Notes under the pieces: generated by a model
Databases searched by the model: none
Told to the model about the DNA's origin: nothing
The model's input: the letters and a program-made list of their open reading frames with translations, nothing else
Assembly (NCBI GenBank): GCA_018136815.1
Contig: CM030937.1
Coordinates: 316,953-380,952, forward strand
Reading direction: 5' to 3'
Length of the DNA: 64,000 nt
From: Isochrysis galbana
Lineage: Eukaryota; Haptophyta; Isochrysidales; Isochrysidaceae
Shown here: one piece after another, positions 45,695-56,030 of the stretch
Position numbering within the stretch: the first letter of the stretch is position 1
How the letters are laid out: every line of letters starts with the position of its first letter
Program-made: the position numbers and the translations under genes

Positions 45695-45820
45695 ACTAAG
45701 ATTATCCTTAGTTCACCCGTCGGGGGTTGATTAGGGGTCTCGAGCCCTCTCCACTCCTCCCTGCCGTGGGAAGGGAATCAAACACCTCCTTGCGTGCTCC
45801 TTGCATGCCTCATGTATAAT
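45695..45820 (+). repeat. Dispersed repeat family D, copy 3 (diverged)
   Basis: Palindrome actaagattatccttagt at 45695-45712, then ctctccactcctccctgccg and a gtgggaaggga block in the same order as 32495-32590. Confidence 0.55.
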
Positions 45821-45821
45821 A

Positions 45822-45868
45822 AAACATCTGAAGATTCGGGCTACTCACGCTAGTTATACGGGTCCACG
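45822..45868. repeat. Repeat family G, inverted partner of 50847-50892
   Basis: 46 bp that reads as the reverse complement of 50847-50892 with about two differences, including gaagattcgggctactcacg. Confidence 0.8.
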
Positions 45869-46604
45869 TACTCACGGTACTCACTCACGACATCGCCTAT
45901 ACTCCAGTTTACTCACTCCCTTACACCACCCCCTTCATTCCTTTGTCTTTGGTATCTGGGGGGGGGGGGGGCGTGCACTACAACGGGCCAAGTGCAGGGG
46001 GTGGGCTGGGGCAGACCTGCTGGTGTGGTGTTCCTGTGGCAAAACAAACATAAACGCCTGGGGGGACTCTCGTCAACCAAGGGGAACAGCCCTTACCAGC
46101 TCGCGCCGTGAGCGATCCTCGAGAAATTAGTGGCCGCGACTCGAGTAACCTGTGCCACACCTAGGGTACTCTCCTCGACCTTGGGTCACTCCCTTCTCTC
46201 TCCCTCCTGTCGCCAGCCGCCCCCTACCCGTTTGCTAACGCAAACAGGGCCCGTTTCTCACCGCACTCCATCGGGGGGGGGGGCGGGGTGCAAAACCCCC
46301 CCTCTCCCTCTCTCCACTCTCACCCCGCGTCGTCCCCGTGGCGCGTCGCCATGCGCGCGCCCTGGCCTGCTCTCAAAGTTAGAGGTCCTGTGGGGGCTCC
46401 CAGAGGGCCAGCAAGGGCACCTCAGGGGGCAATGGAGGCTGGGGCTCAGGGCTCAGCCCCTGACCCCCCTGCCTCTCCCACGCTCGCCACGCTGGCCATG
46501 GGAGCCTCCCAAAGGCCGCTGTGTGCCTGGCGACCAGGGACAGGGGGGGAGTCAGCTCGAGGGCAGGCCCAATGCGGGCGTGGGAGTGTGGCTCGCGGCC
46601 CGCG

Positions 46605-46900
46605 CCCACTAGGGGTCTGGGCTGAATTGTTGAGTGCCCTGCCCCTGCCAGAGGGCAGGGGCTGGGGTTGAATGTACGGGCCCACCCCGGGGGGTGTCCG
46701 CGATGGAGAGAGGGGGGCGCGAGGCCCCCACTTATAAAAGTAGGTTCCAGCCTCTCGGACCATATCCATGTCTAGGCCCTTTGCCCCTATGTCCCCCTTA
46801 GTAGTGCACGGGGGGAGTCCCTTGATGCGGCGGGGTGGGGAAGGGCCTAGGGAGGGGTGGTGGTGTAGGTAGAATTCAGAACGCTTGCGTGAGAGCAGCG
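46605..46900 (+). repeat. Dispersed repeat family C, copy 3 (longest)
   Basis: Aligns with 2635-2800 from ggggtctggg through cccacttataaaagtagg. It then continues into gaccatatccatgtctagg and agtagtgcacggggggag, which match 35640-35700. Confidence 0.65.
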
Positions 46901-46904
46901 GGTC

Positions 46905-46945
46905 CAGAGTCGCGTGCGCGGCGAGAATATTATATGGTTTACATT
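46905..46945 (+). repeat. Family A-type 3' end
   Basis: ggtccagagtcgcgtgcgcggcg followed by agaatattatatgg. The same ggtccagag...gcggcgaga end occurs at 25168-25200. Confidence 0.45.
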
Positions 46946-47027
46946 CATTTACGTACGACGCGACCCACCTTTGCTTTCCGGCAACGCTACACCACTCATC
47001 TCGCAACCGCCTAAGGCACGGATCTCC

Positions 47028-49595
47028 CTACGCGCAAGCATCTCCTTGACCTGTCGCCTCGGTATTATCACCAATTCCTCCTCCAACAGGCCCGAATGGA
47101 GCCCACTCTGCCAAAAGTGAGATGTCCGCGAGCCAGAGCTCGGCTCGCGCACCCTGCGCTTTCCCCCATTTGCATACATCACTCCTTGTGGCTCCACTCA
47201 CCTGATCATCTGCATTTATCAACGTCTGCTTCGCGGCAGCGTGATGGGCCAACAATCGTTGTGGATCTGCAGGAAGCATGTCCAATTCCATGGCGTTGTC
47301 GATGCTTATGCTACACACGCCAGCTGGTACACGAGTTTGCTTCTTGAGACGCGTTGAGCCTTTGCCTCGGGCCGCAGCGCTAGCTGCTGGTGGCACGCGC
47401 GCCTCTAGCTGCCATCCGCGGCGAGAATAGCCGTGTACATCAAGAGGAGGAGTGAAAAAACTAGAAGAGTCGTTAGGGGCAAGAGCTGCGTCGCCATCCA
47501 CCTCTGATGGTGGTGGTAAGAAGCTCCACAAGGGTAGGGTCAGTAACGGCAGACGCGGTGGATTTCGCTGGGATATGCCTTCGGCCGGATTTGCAGGTGT
47601 GCTTTCTTCATTCGCATCTTCCCGCACACGCATGTCGGTATGAAACCGCAAGGAAAACTCGATGAAACGACTGGGAAGAATGACGCCATGCCTCGCCAAA
47701 CCGAGAACGATGATTGGCGGTTCAGCTACGGGGGTTGGAGTGGAATTTGTCTTGATTGCTACGATGCATGCATCACGAGCAGCGCGCCAGGCGTTGCGCG
47801 CTCGCCACGGACCCGTCGGGATATCAACCACTTCCATACGAATGTTGGCAGCGCTTGCCAGGCGACGAGCATTTCTGCGTCGAGTGGGGCTAGTAAGCTG
47901 ATCGAGAACAATCAAGGCATCGGGCTTCAGCGTTTGACGCTGAACGGAAGCAATCGCCGCGTCGTAGCCGCCAGCTCGATCAAGCAGATATATTAAGCAC
48001 ATTCGCCCTCGCGAAAGGATTGCCTGTTCGACGCCGTGCTCACTAGAACTGTCGCTCACCCGTACCATACTCTTCCCCCCTCCCCTTTCCCTGGCAGCTC
48101 TAGAGCCCTGTGGGGGGCATGCGCCGGCAGCACACTTGTGGGGATCACGAATTGCTTTCCCAACATCACGACCTGCGCGTGCAGACTCGGATTCGGTGTG
48201 AACTCCCTCGCCCTTTGTCCTCGCTTGCTCATCGAGCACAAACCCGCCATTGCTCCAGTCGCGGCCGAGCTCCGCCGCACCTGTGCGCCAAGCCCTATCT
48301 TGCCTGTTGGGGCTCCTCATGCTCCCAGCTGCGTCCCCATCGGGGCCCTCCATTCCCAACGCTTTCCTCTCCGCAATTGAAGTTACCGTAAGCTGTAGTC
48401 TTTCTTCCAGTAAACGGATGCGCTGCCGTAACGACCACACCAACTCCCGCTCTGCATGTAAAGAGTCCTGCACGCTTTGGAAGGCAGAGGCAGCAACGCA
48501 GCCTTTCCCACATTGGGAATCCACGCCGGGTCCGCCCGAATCTGGCACTGGACTCTTGCCCTCTTGAGCACTATGCTCTTCTCCACCGTGAGAGTCCACA
48601 TTCTTAATGGCTTGAGAAGAATCCATCTCGTCATTTCGTCGACAGAGATCAAGCTCCCTTCCATCTCTGTGTCCGGTTCTTGCATCGCTTGCTAGGGACA
48701 GAAAAGGTGTTCGCAACCTTTGCGATGCACTATCCATTTCTTGCGCTGATGAGGGCGAGGAGGCAGGAGGGCGCGCTAACCAGCTGGCTTCCATCTCATC
48801 TATTTGCCGCACTAAGACCTCCATCGCGGCGTGATAATCTGTTCGTGATGGTGCCAACTGGATCGCACGCCGCATCTCCCGGCTAGCCTCTTCGTACTTT
48901 CCGCTTGATGACAGCAGAAATGCAAGATCATGCCGGAAGTCGCCCTCCACGTCTTTTGCACTGCACTCATTGCCGTTTGCGACCTGAGCTATGCCGTTGC
49001 GAAGGAGGGCTTCTACTTCAACTGACTGCTCTGTGTTCATCGGCGCTTGTGCCTTCGAATCGAAGGCATTTCGGGGCTGGACCAAGTGTGTCAAACAGCC
49101 AAATGGTGAAGTGCGAGGAAGAGCGAACCCCATAGCAAGCTTTGCAAGACCACCGTAGTGAAGCCCAAGCGGCTGCAGCCGGAGACCGATACGCAAGAGC
49201 TCTTCCGCCTCGGGGATGCGTCCACGGTGGCTCTGTAGGCTGGCGAAGCAGTAGTATGCCATACCAATAGGCGCCGACGTGTGCGTATCCCCAGAGAGCG
49301 TGATTGCAGTCCGAAACGCAGCCTCCGCCTCGGCGGCACGCTGCAACGCGACCTTCTTGGGTGTCTGAACAGAAGTCGCCAAGACGTGGAGGCACTTGCC
49401 AAGCTCCAGGTACGCGCGCCCATACGTGGGTGACAGCTCGATGGCTCCGCGCAATGAATTTACAGCGCCTACAGTGTCGCCGCCATTGTCATGCTGATGC
49501 GACGCGAGCGAAAGGAGGGCTTCTGCAGACTCGGATGCTGCGGATGGACTGCTTCTCGCGCCGAGCGCACTAGTGAGCCAGAGCCAGTAGAGCAT
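47028..49595 (-). CDS. TPR protein with glycosyltransferase-like C-terminal domain
   Basis: From ATG 49595 the protein has about 855 residues. MLYWLWLTSALGARS looks like a signal peptide, so the product probably enters the ER or Golgi. Tetratricopeptide-like repeats follow (AVNSLRGAIELSPTYGRAYLELGKCL, AAFRTAITL, AEELLRIGLRLQP, and later EEASREMRRAIQLAP). Next come a low-complexity stretch and a coiled coil (ERELVWSLRQRIRLLEERL). The final third reads MCLIYLLDRAGGYDAAIASVQRQTLKPDALIVLDQ, like the beta-strand/helix start of a GT-A (family 2-type) glycosyltransferase, but a clear DxD is not seen. Near 47195 the coding sequence contains GATCAG|GTGAGTGG, a strong donor, so the true 3' end may be spliced rather than at 47028. 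The family call is tentative. Confidence 0.65.
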   Translation of the reverse strand: MLYWLWLTSALGARSSPSAASESAEALLSLASHQHDNGGDTVGAVNSLRGAIELSPTYGRAYLELGKCLHVLATSVQTPKKVALQRAAEAEAAFRTAITLSGDTHTSAPIGMAYYCFASLQSHRGRIPEAEELLRIGLRLQPLGLHYGGLAKLAMGFALPRTSPFGCLTHLVQPRNAFDSKAQAPMNTEQSVEVEALLRNGIAQVANGNECSAKDVEGDFRHDLAFLLSSSGKYEEASREMRRAIQLAPSRTDYHAAMEVLVRQIDEMEASWLARPPASSPSSAQEMDSASQRLRTPFLSLASDARTGHRDGRELDLCRRNDEMDSSQAIKNVDSHGGEEHSAQEGKSPVPDSGGPGVDSQCGKGCVAASAFQSVQDSLHAERELVWSLRQRIRLLEERLQLTVTSIAERKALGMEGPDGDAAGSMRSPNRQDRAWRTGAAELGRDWSNGGFVLDEQARTKGEGVHTESESARAGRDVGKAIRDPHKCAAGACPPQGSRAARERGGGKSMVRVSDSSSEHGVEQAILSRGRMCLIYLLDRAGGYDAAIASVQRQTLKPDALIVLDQLTSPTRRRNARRLASAANIRMEVVDIPTGPWRARNAWRAARDACIVAIKTNSTPTPVAEPPIIVLGLARHGVILPSRFIEFSLRFHTDMRVREDANEESTPANPAEGISQRNPPRLPLLTLPLWSFLPPPSEVDGDAALAPNDSSSFFTPPLDVHGYSRRGWQLEARVPPAASAAARGKGSTRLKKQTRVPAGVCSISIDNAMELDMLPADPQRLLAHHAAAKQTLINADDQVSGATRSDVCKWGKAQGARAELWLADISLLAEWAPFGPVGGGIGDNTEATGQGDACA

Positions 49596-50104
49596 GCCGA
49601 GGGCCCACAACCTCAATACGCGGCGACGCCTCACGTCCGTATCACTGCCCGCCACCGTTTTCACCCTCACTCGTTGCTTTTCGACTTCCTTCTCTCTCTC
49701 TCCCTCCCTCTCTCAATCTCTAATCTTCTCCCTGCTGCGTGCCCCCCCCCCCCCTTCTGCCAGCTGGCCAAATCACTCGAGCTTCCAGCCGCTCTCCCGC
49801 GGACTCGAGGCCGTTCAGTAAGGCGACAGCGGCGAGCACAGGGCAACGTTGACGCACAGAAGCGCAAGGGAGGGGGGAAAGGAGGGGGCGGGGGGGGGGG
49901 AGAGAGAGAGGAAGTCCGAGGATGCGAGAGAGGCCGCAGGCGGCAGCCGGGAGAGCGCGGGAAATCCGCGCAATAGGGGGTGAAGGGGGGGGCGGCGGAC
50001 TGGTGAGATATTCACCCTAAAGAGAGTACTCCTACTCGTAGAGAAGCTAGATAGACCCTCCCTTACTATCTATCCAGGTGGGTGTACAATCATGCCTTTT
50101 TTAA

Positions 50105-50345
50105 AAAAAAGGAACTCTTATTGCCTGAAAAAAAACCTTTTAACGTCCTCGCCTCACACGTGGCACTGAGTCATATTCTCGTAGCCACGCCCCTTCTCCT
50201 TCCTCACCCTCACTCCCCGCCTTGCGGCAACTCCCCTCGTGCCTCGTGCTCTACTTCTACTTAGGGGCTCGGGTCATGTGGGGGGTCTGAGCAGAGCGGG
50301 GTGCACCTGTCCTTAGCGGCATGTTCTCGTCTTTCTCCTGTGTAG
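50105..50345 (-). repeat. Dispersed repeat family A, copy 3
   Basis: Inverse of 1395-1600: aaaaaaaaccttttaacgtc, cctcgcctcacacgtggc, agccacgccc, ccttgcggcaactcccctcg and gctctactt, then ggggtgcacctgtcc. On the minus strand it ends in a T-run. Confidence 0.65.
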
Positions 50346-50846
50346 CTGAGTGACCTGTTTATCACAAGATTGTTGCAGGCTTTCGTCGCTGTTGTGTGTT
50401 ACGGTGTTTATTGTACTGTGTATTGTGAATGTCACAGTGATCGCGATCGCGCGTCCGAGTGATCGGTTAGTGCGGAGCGTCTCGTCGTTTTACGCGAACC
50501 TTTCGGCAAGACCAAGTGCTTTCGCTACGAGGCTAAAGTTCTCGCTTAGTTGTAGCCTACCTTTTTCATTCTCGATGAATACGGGGGAGCTGAGTTCTTA
50601 GCGGTTTCTTAAGTTTGAGTTTCCTTCTCTGAGCGGCCTTATGAGTGCGCATGGAGCAGTGTGAGTTCGGCGGTTCGGCGGGGTGAGGCCCCTAACCAAG
50701 GTGGTAAACCTCACTAGTGTGGATTCCAAGACTGGTATATAGTGATATTCGTATGACTCAAGTTCTACTCTGTAGAAATCCCTTAGTATGTGTACTTCCA
50801 TGCTATCATGTACAGCGCCTTTAGGTTTAGGCTGTAGGGTGGACCG

Positions 50847-50892
50847 GTGGACCCGTATAGCTAGCGTGAGTAGCCCGAATCTTCAGATGTTT
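50847..50892. repeat. Repeat family G, second copy
   Basis: gtggacccgtatagctagcg and onward; inverted relative to 45822-45868. Confidence 0.8.
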
Positions 50893-51382
50893 CATTGCGA
50901 CGGGCAGTAGCGCGATTGGCAGATCGCAATTGGCAGTATCGTGATAAGCGATATCACATATCACGATGAGCGAGATCGCCATGAGCAGCGATATCGCGAC
51001 CGGCGATACGAAGATTGTCGCGGCGGGCTTGGGCTGGGCGTCGGCATGGCGCCATAAACCACAGGTACGATGGCGTTGCATGCCTCTCATGGCCCGGCCA
51101 CCAGGCTGTAGAGTCACCACAGCACCATGCACGCGATGACGCCAAGCGCCAAGCGGGGGTTCGGGAGGAAGTAGCAGTTTTAATCCTAGTAATCCTAGTA
51201 TTAATCCTAGTAGCTTTATGTCATTTCTAAAACTGTTACAATAGCTGTTAGATACTCTCAGTTTTAAAAACTATTTTTACGGGGGAGAAAGAGAATGGAG
51301 AAAAGAGGAGAAAGGAGAACAGAGGATAGGAGGGGGGAAGAGAGAGAGAAGGAGAGCGAGCCAAAGAGAGGAGGAAACCCCG

Positions 51383-51600
51383 CGTTTGCTATCGGGGGAT
51401 TTCCTCTTCCCCCGATAGCTATCGGGGGGTCCGCTTACGGCACCCCCCAGGAGCTATCCCCCGATAGCTCTCGGGGGAGTTTCTCGGTCCCCCGGTAGCT
51501 CTCGGGGGGGCTGTTGGCGATCGGGAAAAAAATTCCCCCCGATAGCTATCGGGGGCCCCCGATAGCTATATCGGGGGGCGTTGGCTCCTGGGGGGTAACA
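51383..51600. repeat. Cluster of GC palindromes, core CCCCCGATAGCTATCGGGGG
   Basis: At least five full or partial occurrences of a palindrome ccccgatagctatcgggg (variants with ctctcg) within 200 bp, about 150-370 bp before the MATE ATG. 51586-51601 (gctcctggggggtaac) is the reverse complement of 62720-62735. Confidence 0.8.
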
Positions 51601-51754
51601 GGTACAGACCTCTCGAGACTCGAGACCCCCCCGCCGCCGTCCGTGATGCCGGCGGGGAGGGAGGAGGGAGAGCCAACGAGAGGGGGGGGGGGGGGGAGGA
51701 GGGGACGGGGGGGATATCAGAGTGGCGGCGAGCGAGTCGGCGATCGTCGGCGGA

Positions 51755-54406
51755 ATGGCGGCAGCCTCGGCAGTCCGCGCTTCCGCGCTGCTGCTGCTCG
51801 TGGCGGGTAGCGCCGCGCTCGCGCCCGCACACCTCTCACGCCCTCTCGTCCCTTCCCCTCGCCTCCGTCGACCGGCCCTCTGCGCCGCAGCTGCGCTCGG
51901 CCCACATGACTCGGCCATGACCGACCAGCAGAGCAGCACAGACGTCCCGTGGTCCAAGTGAGCCCGCCTCGCCTTCCCCCAGCCTTCCCCCTACCCACCC
52001 ACCCCCCACCCCTCCACCCCCACCCCCACCCCATCTCACCCCACCCACCCAACCCGCCCTCACCCCCACCTCACTCCACCTTCGCCCTCCCCTTCTATCC
52101 CTGCTGTCTTTCCTCGCTATCCGCCCCTTCTCCCCTGAGGCTGACCAACCACCTACCGTGCCCGCCGCAGGGTTCGAGAGATCTCGGGGCCGGCGTTAAT
52201 CAATACGCTGATCGACCCGATCCTCTCACTTATCGACACCCTCTTCGTCGGGAGACTGGGCTCATCCCTCGCCCTTGGTGTGCGCTGTTGGCCGAAAGTG
52301 GTGCACACGCATTGCGCATGCTGGCTCATCGCGGCCGCAGCGGTCGGTCGGCAGCGCACCAGATGAATATGCTTTGCCCACGTGCTCAGGTGCAGTCGCA
52401 TGCTCTTCGGAGCTCTTCACTCTCTGCTTTGCAGTCTCACTGGCCCTGCGAGAGTCCGCCTCTTCTACTATCTCCCGACTATCCGGTACGGGCAACGTAT
52501 ATGAGGTGCGCTGTGAGGCCTGACACTGTCTTAGAGCGAGGAAGCTCGGCGCATGGGCCTTGCTGCCTTTTTATAGTAATTGCGCAAGCGAATGGTTGAC
52601 GCAGCCGATGTCTACGCTTCTCTTTTCTTATAGGCGACCCGTTTTGCGCGAAAGACGCTCTTCCTCGCACTCATAGCGGGTGTGTTGCTTGGGTTCCTCA
52701 TTGGAGGTCCCAGCGCACCTTATTGTCTCGCTTTGATGGGAGCAGGACCAAGCTCAGCTCTGCACCCAGCGGCACTGAGCTATGCGCGCGTGCGGGCCTT
52801 CGGCCTCCCACTCGGAATGCTATGTTCAGCCATGGAAGGAATTTACCGTGGCAAAGGCGACACGTAAGCCTGCCTGCCCGTTAGAGCTGGCACCCACTTC
52901 AGTACAATGTTCAGGATGATTGTGATGCCCAAGGCATGTTACCAAGTCTGGTTACCAACGTGCTCAGCTCGCGGGACGAAGTATTCGAGAATTGCACGTG
53001 CAAATAGACGTGCCAATGATCTCGCGCACCCCAACGGCGCGCAACTGCGTCGGGAAGCCGACTCGAATTGTCTTTACGTCCCTACCCTTCAGGCGTTCGC
53101 CTCTCCGCGCCTCAGTGTATGCAGCCATCATCAACTCTATCTTAGATCCACTCCTCATTTTTAATCCACCCTTTGGGTTGGGGTGGGGCGTTGGCGGCGC
53201 TGCGGGTGCGACTGTTGTGGCTCAGCTGGTTGCCTTTTACTCCCTATTCACAACGCTTCTTCCTTGGCTGCGGCACGGACCCGGCAGCTCATCATCGGCA
53301 AGACTTAATGAGGACATGGACGCCCCCAACAAGAGTGACGCAGTAGCAGGGTTGGAAGGCGACGCCATGAAGGTTCGGCCGCTTGACACTGATGCTCTAG
53401 TGACGGGAGTGGGCGCTCAGCCTAGTGAACAAGCTGCTGCTGAAACGATTGAGATGCCCCCGCGACGTCGGCGCAAGCCACGTCAATGGTTGCATCGGGT
53501 GGCAGGCCAGCGAGGTCGCGGAGAAGCCAAAGCCAAGAAGATTGGTGGTCATAGCGCTCTGCGCACAATCGGCGCCACGCTCGTCCGTTCCTCGTCTGTC
53601 CTTGGCACGTGGGTCTTCATCACATCCACCATCTCTCGCCGCCTTGGCGCTGACGCCATTGCAGCTCACGGTAAGTCGCCCAGCGGGGTCATGCGCTGTC
53701 GCCCATGCCGAGTCCGGCATGGTATTTTCCAACACCTCGATGACTGTGCCATTCTCGCCAGGGGTCGTTTTGAAGTTGTGGCTGCTGTTCGTTCTTTCCG
53801 CAGAGGCGCCGGCTGTCGCCGGTCAGGTGCGCGCCTCTGCATTTTGAGATCTCATTGTAGCGATTGCGCTTGCCCAAAAATGCAGCCGATGGACCGATAC
53901 GACGTACAACTCGCCTCTGACAGGTATTGTGTGGAGGACGTATTGCGCGAGGAGAAATTGCCGAGGCGCGTGCCCTTCTCGTGCGTCTTCTCAGCGCATC
54001 CTTCGCGTTCAGCCTGATTGCGATGTTGGGCCTTACCGCCGTCGCGGGTCCCGCCGCACGTCTTTTCCTTCCCGGTGATGGCGCCGTCGCCGGCTCGGCC
54101 GCGCACTTGTTCCGCATCGCCGCTCGCAGTATCCCATTGGTTGTGCCTACCGTCATGACTGAGGCGGCACTTCTCGGCGCGGGGGCAAGTTACGGCTACT
54201 TGGCTGGGGCTACGATGCTCAATGCTTTGGCCACCGTGCTTGTCGCACGGCTGACTCTGCACAGTTCAGCTCGTGCATGGGTCATCATTCTCTTCTTCTT
54301 CAGCCTAAGGCTTTCAGCGGCTATGGGTCGCCTTTTCCTCAGCAAGAGCGGAGGTGGATTCGGAAGATGGCGACCATTAAGCCACCACACAACATCATCA
54401 AGCTGA
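51755..54406 (+). CDS. MATE family transporter, seven exons, possibly plastid-targeted
   Basis: Exons 51755-51957, 52171-52277, 52390-52505, 52634-52863, 53093-53670, 53762-53826 and 53924-54406 join in phase to 593 residues with GT-AG introns of 91-229 nt. The N-terminus has a hydrophobic signal (ALLLLVAGSAALAPAHL) followed by a basic, acid-poor stretch, as in bipartite plastid leaders of secondary-plastid algae, with Leu where Phe is usual. The body reads as a DinF-type MATE: EISGPALINTLIDPILSLID, TLFVGRLG, GKGDTRSPLRASVYAAIINS, ILDPLLIF, AHGVVLKLWLLFVLSAEAPA and VAGQ. A 100-residue polar, arginine-rich loop interrupts the helices in exon 5. MATE proteins export organic compounds in exchange for H+ or Na+; the substrate is unknown. 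The final helices run to VIILFFFSLRL. Confidence 0.87.
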
Positions 54407-55317
54407 GCCTTCACCTCACATCAGGAAGCGACCGCAATGTCTCAACGAGGGCTCGGAAGCGGTAATATCAGAATCTTCTCAGAATCTTCCTTGCGGACGT
54501 GAAGAGGCAGGTGTTGTTGTGGACTAATTGATTTTGTACTACTCTTGCTCATGCTTCCCCCACTCCCATCCTCATCCTTTTCTATCTGATAGAAGCAAAT
54601 AAGCACGGGTGCTAAAAAACCGTAGCGTTCAGGCCGCTGGCGGCGCTACGCGGGTTGAGCCAACTGACAATTGAGGAAATGCGGCCTAGATTTGAGGTTG
54701 GCGCCGTGCTAGTTAATTAGTAGTACAAATGGAGAGTAAGTATACCGCTACTGCCACCAGCCCCTGCCTTGGTACAATCCACAGCACACATGCATCCGCG
54801 CATTGCGAACATTGAATTAGAATTAGCTGTTTCGAGCCTTGAAGATTTCTTTTTTAGAATTATTTGTTTCGCGAGCTTCCACCGAGCATAAACTGCGTAC
54901 CCGGTGCCGTAGCCGTAGCGCGTAGCGCTATGGTTATGAAGGGCTTTAGTTTCTTAGTTTGGCTGAAAGAAAGGTGTGACTCATATTCAGCGGTGAGTGG
55001 ATTGACTTTCATAGCTGGTCTACGGTCTACGTTGTTGTCGCATCGCCGGCCTGCGGGTCGAAGGTTTTGTTTTGGTATCCGACAAGACCGGTTCCCACCC
55101 CCGCTCACGAAACGGCAGCTGCCGGCGCGCGCGCGCCCGCGTGCCGCCAGCGCACCGAGTCAGACACACGCGACGGGTGAGCCCATGCAGGAGGAGGACA
55201 CCCGGGACGGCCGCCAAGGCCACGACTCGCGAGGGCTCGCACGCCAGGAGGATCGCGCAGAACGGCAGCGCCACGCGCCGTAGTAGTCGGCGACGGTCGC
55301 CTACAACCAGGCGCGCA
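54407..55317. other. Intergenic, nothing recognised
   Basis: Moderately AT-rich stretch (54480-54860) with no repeat or gene I can name, then GC-rich sequence leading into family B copy 6. Confidence 0.4.
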
Positions 55318-55600
55318 TCAACTAAGTTTATACTTAGACGCGATGGAGCGCGCCGCCGCGACTCCCCTCTCATTCGGGCCCCCCGCCGAGGGCGACCCCC
55401 CTGCCCACATGGACCTGTCGCTGGCAAAGCGGCCGCGTCCGCCCTCAGAGGCCGAACAGGTGCGCGCGACCCCGGTCGCGCCACACGGCCCGTGGCCTCG
55501 GCCACAGCATGCACAGCAGCCATGCTGGCCCCCCCCATGGGGGACAGCAGACTGTAAGACTCTGAGAGACAGCAACAGGCAGGAGGGTCCTGCATTCCAC
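55318..55600 (+). repeat. Dispersed repeat family B, copy 6
   Basis: actaagtttatacttag palindrome at 55321-55337, acgcg, then ATGGAGCGCGCCGCCGC at 55343. It aligns with the inverse of 7540-7772 over more than 200 bp. Its frame stays open for 272 codons, runs into the family A copy at 55905, and ends with no recognised domain, so I do not call it a gene. Confidence 0.65.
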
Positions 55601-55904
55601 AGGGCATGCCTTATGGCAGAGGCCACTCCCACCCCGACGAGGGCCGCGCCGCCTTGGCGGCGCGGCCCGCGGCCGGGTGGCCCTTATGGGCACAACATCC
55701 TGACAATCTGTCTGACGCACAAATGGTTCATGCACCTCTGTCCACACAGGGAGAGGAAGCCAACACCCACACCTACACCAGGACCCTCAAGACAACCTGA
55801 GCCGCTACACCTCCATGCACGACAGCCCGCGACACGACTGACCCCTGCTCCCCACGGGCCTGTCCCTCAGGACCCAGAATCAGAGAATGAAGATCAGCAA
55901 GCAG

Positions 55905-56030
55905 ACTCTACGAGGGGAGATGCCGCAAGGCGGGAAGCGAGGGAGAGGAAGGGAAATGGGCGTGGCTACGATAGACAGCTACATAGCCGCGCGCGAGGTG
56001 AGAATTTTAAAAGGTTTTTTTTTTACAACC
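55905..56030 (+). repeat. Dispersed repeat family A, copy 4
   Basis: ctacgaggggagatgccgca, gggcgtggct and gcgaggtgagaattttaaaa, then gg and a run of 10 T. Confidence 0.65.

Larger units (their letters stand above)
45097..47027. other. Intergenic repeat-rich region
   Basis: No supported gene. Families D (45695), G (45822) and C (46605) lie here, with a G-run of 12 at 45959-45970 and the tgcactac segment related to 283 and 57868. Confidence 0.5.
49596..51754. other. Intergenic region upstream of the MATE gene
   Basis: 49680-50000 is C- and G-run rich. Repeat families A (50105) and G (50847) follow, then a GA-rich stretch (51280-51370) and a cluster of GC palindromes (51383-51580). No supported gene. 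Confidence 0.5.
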
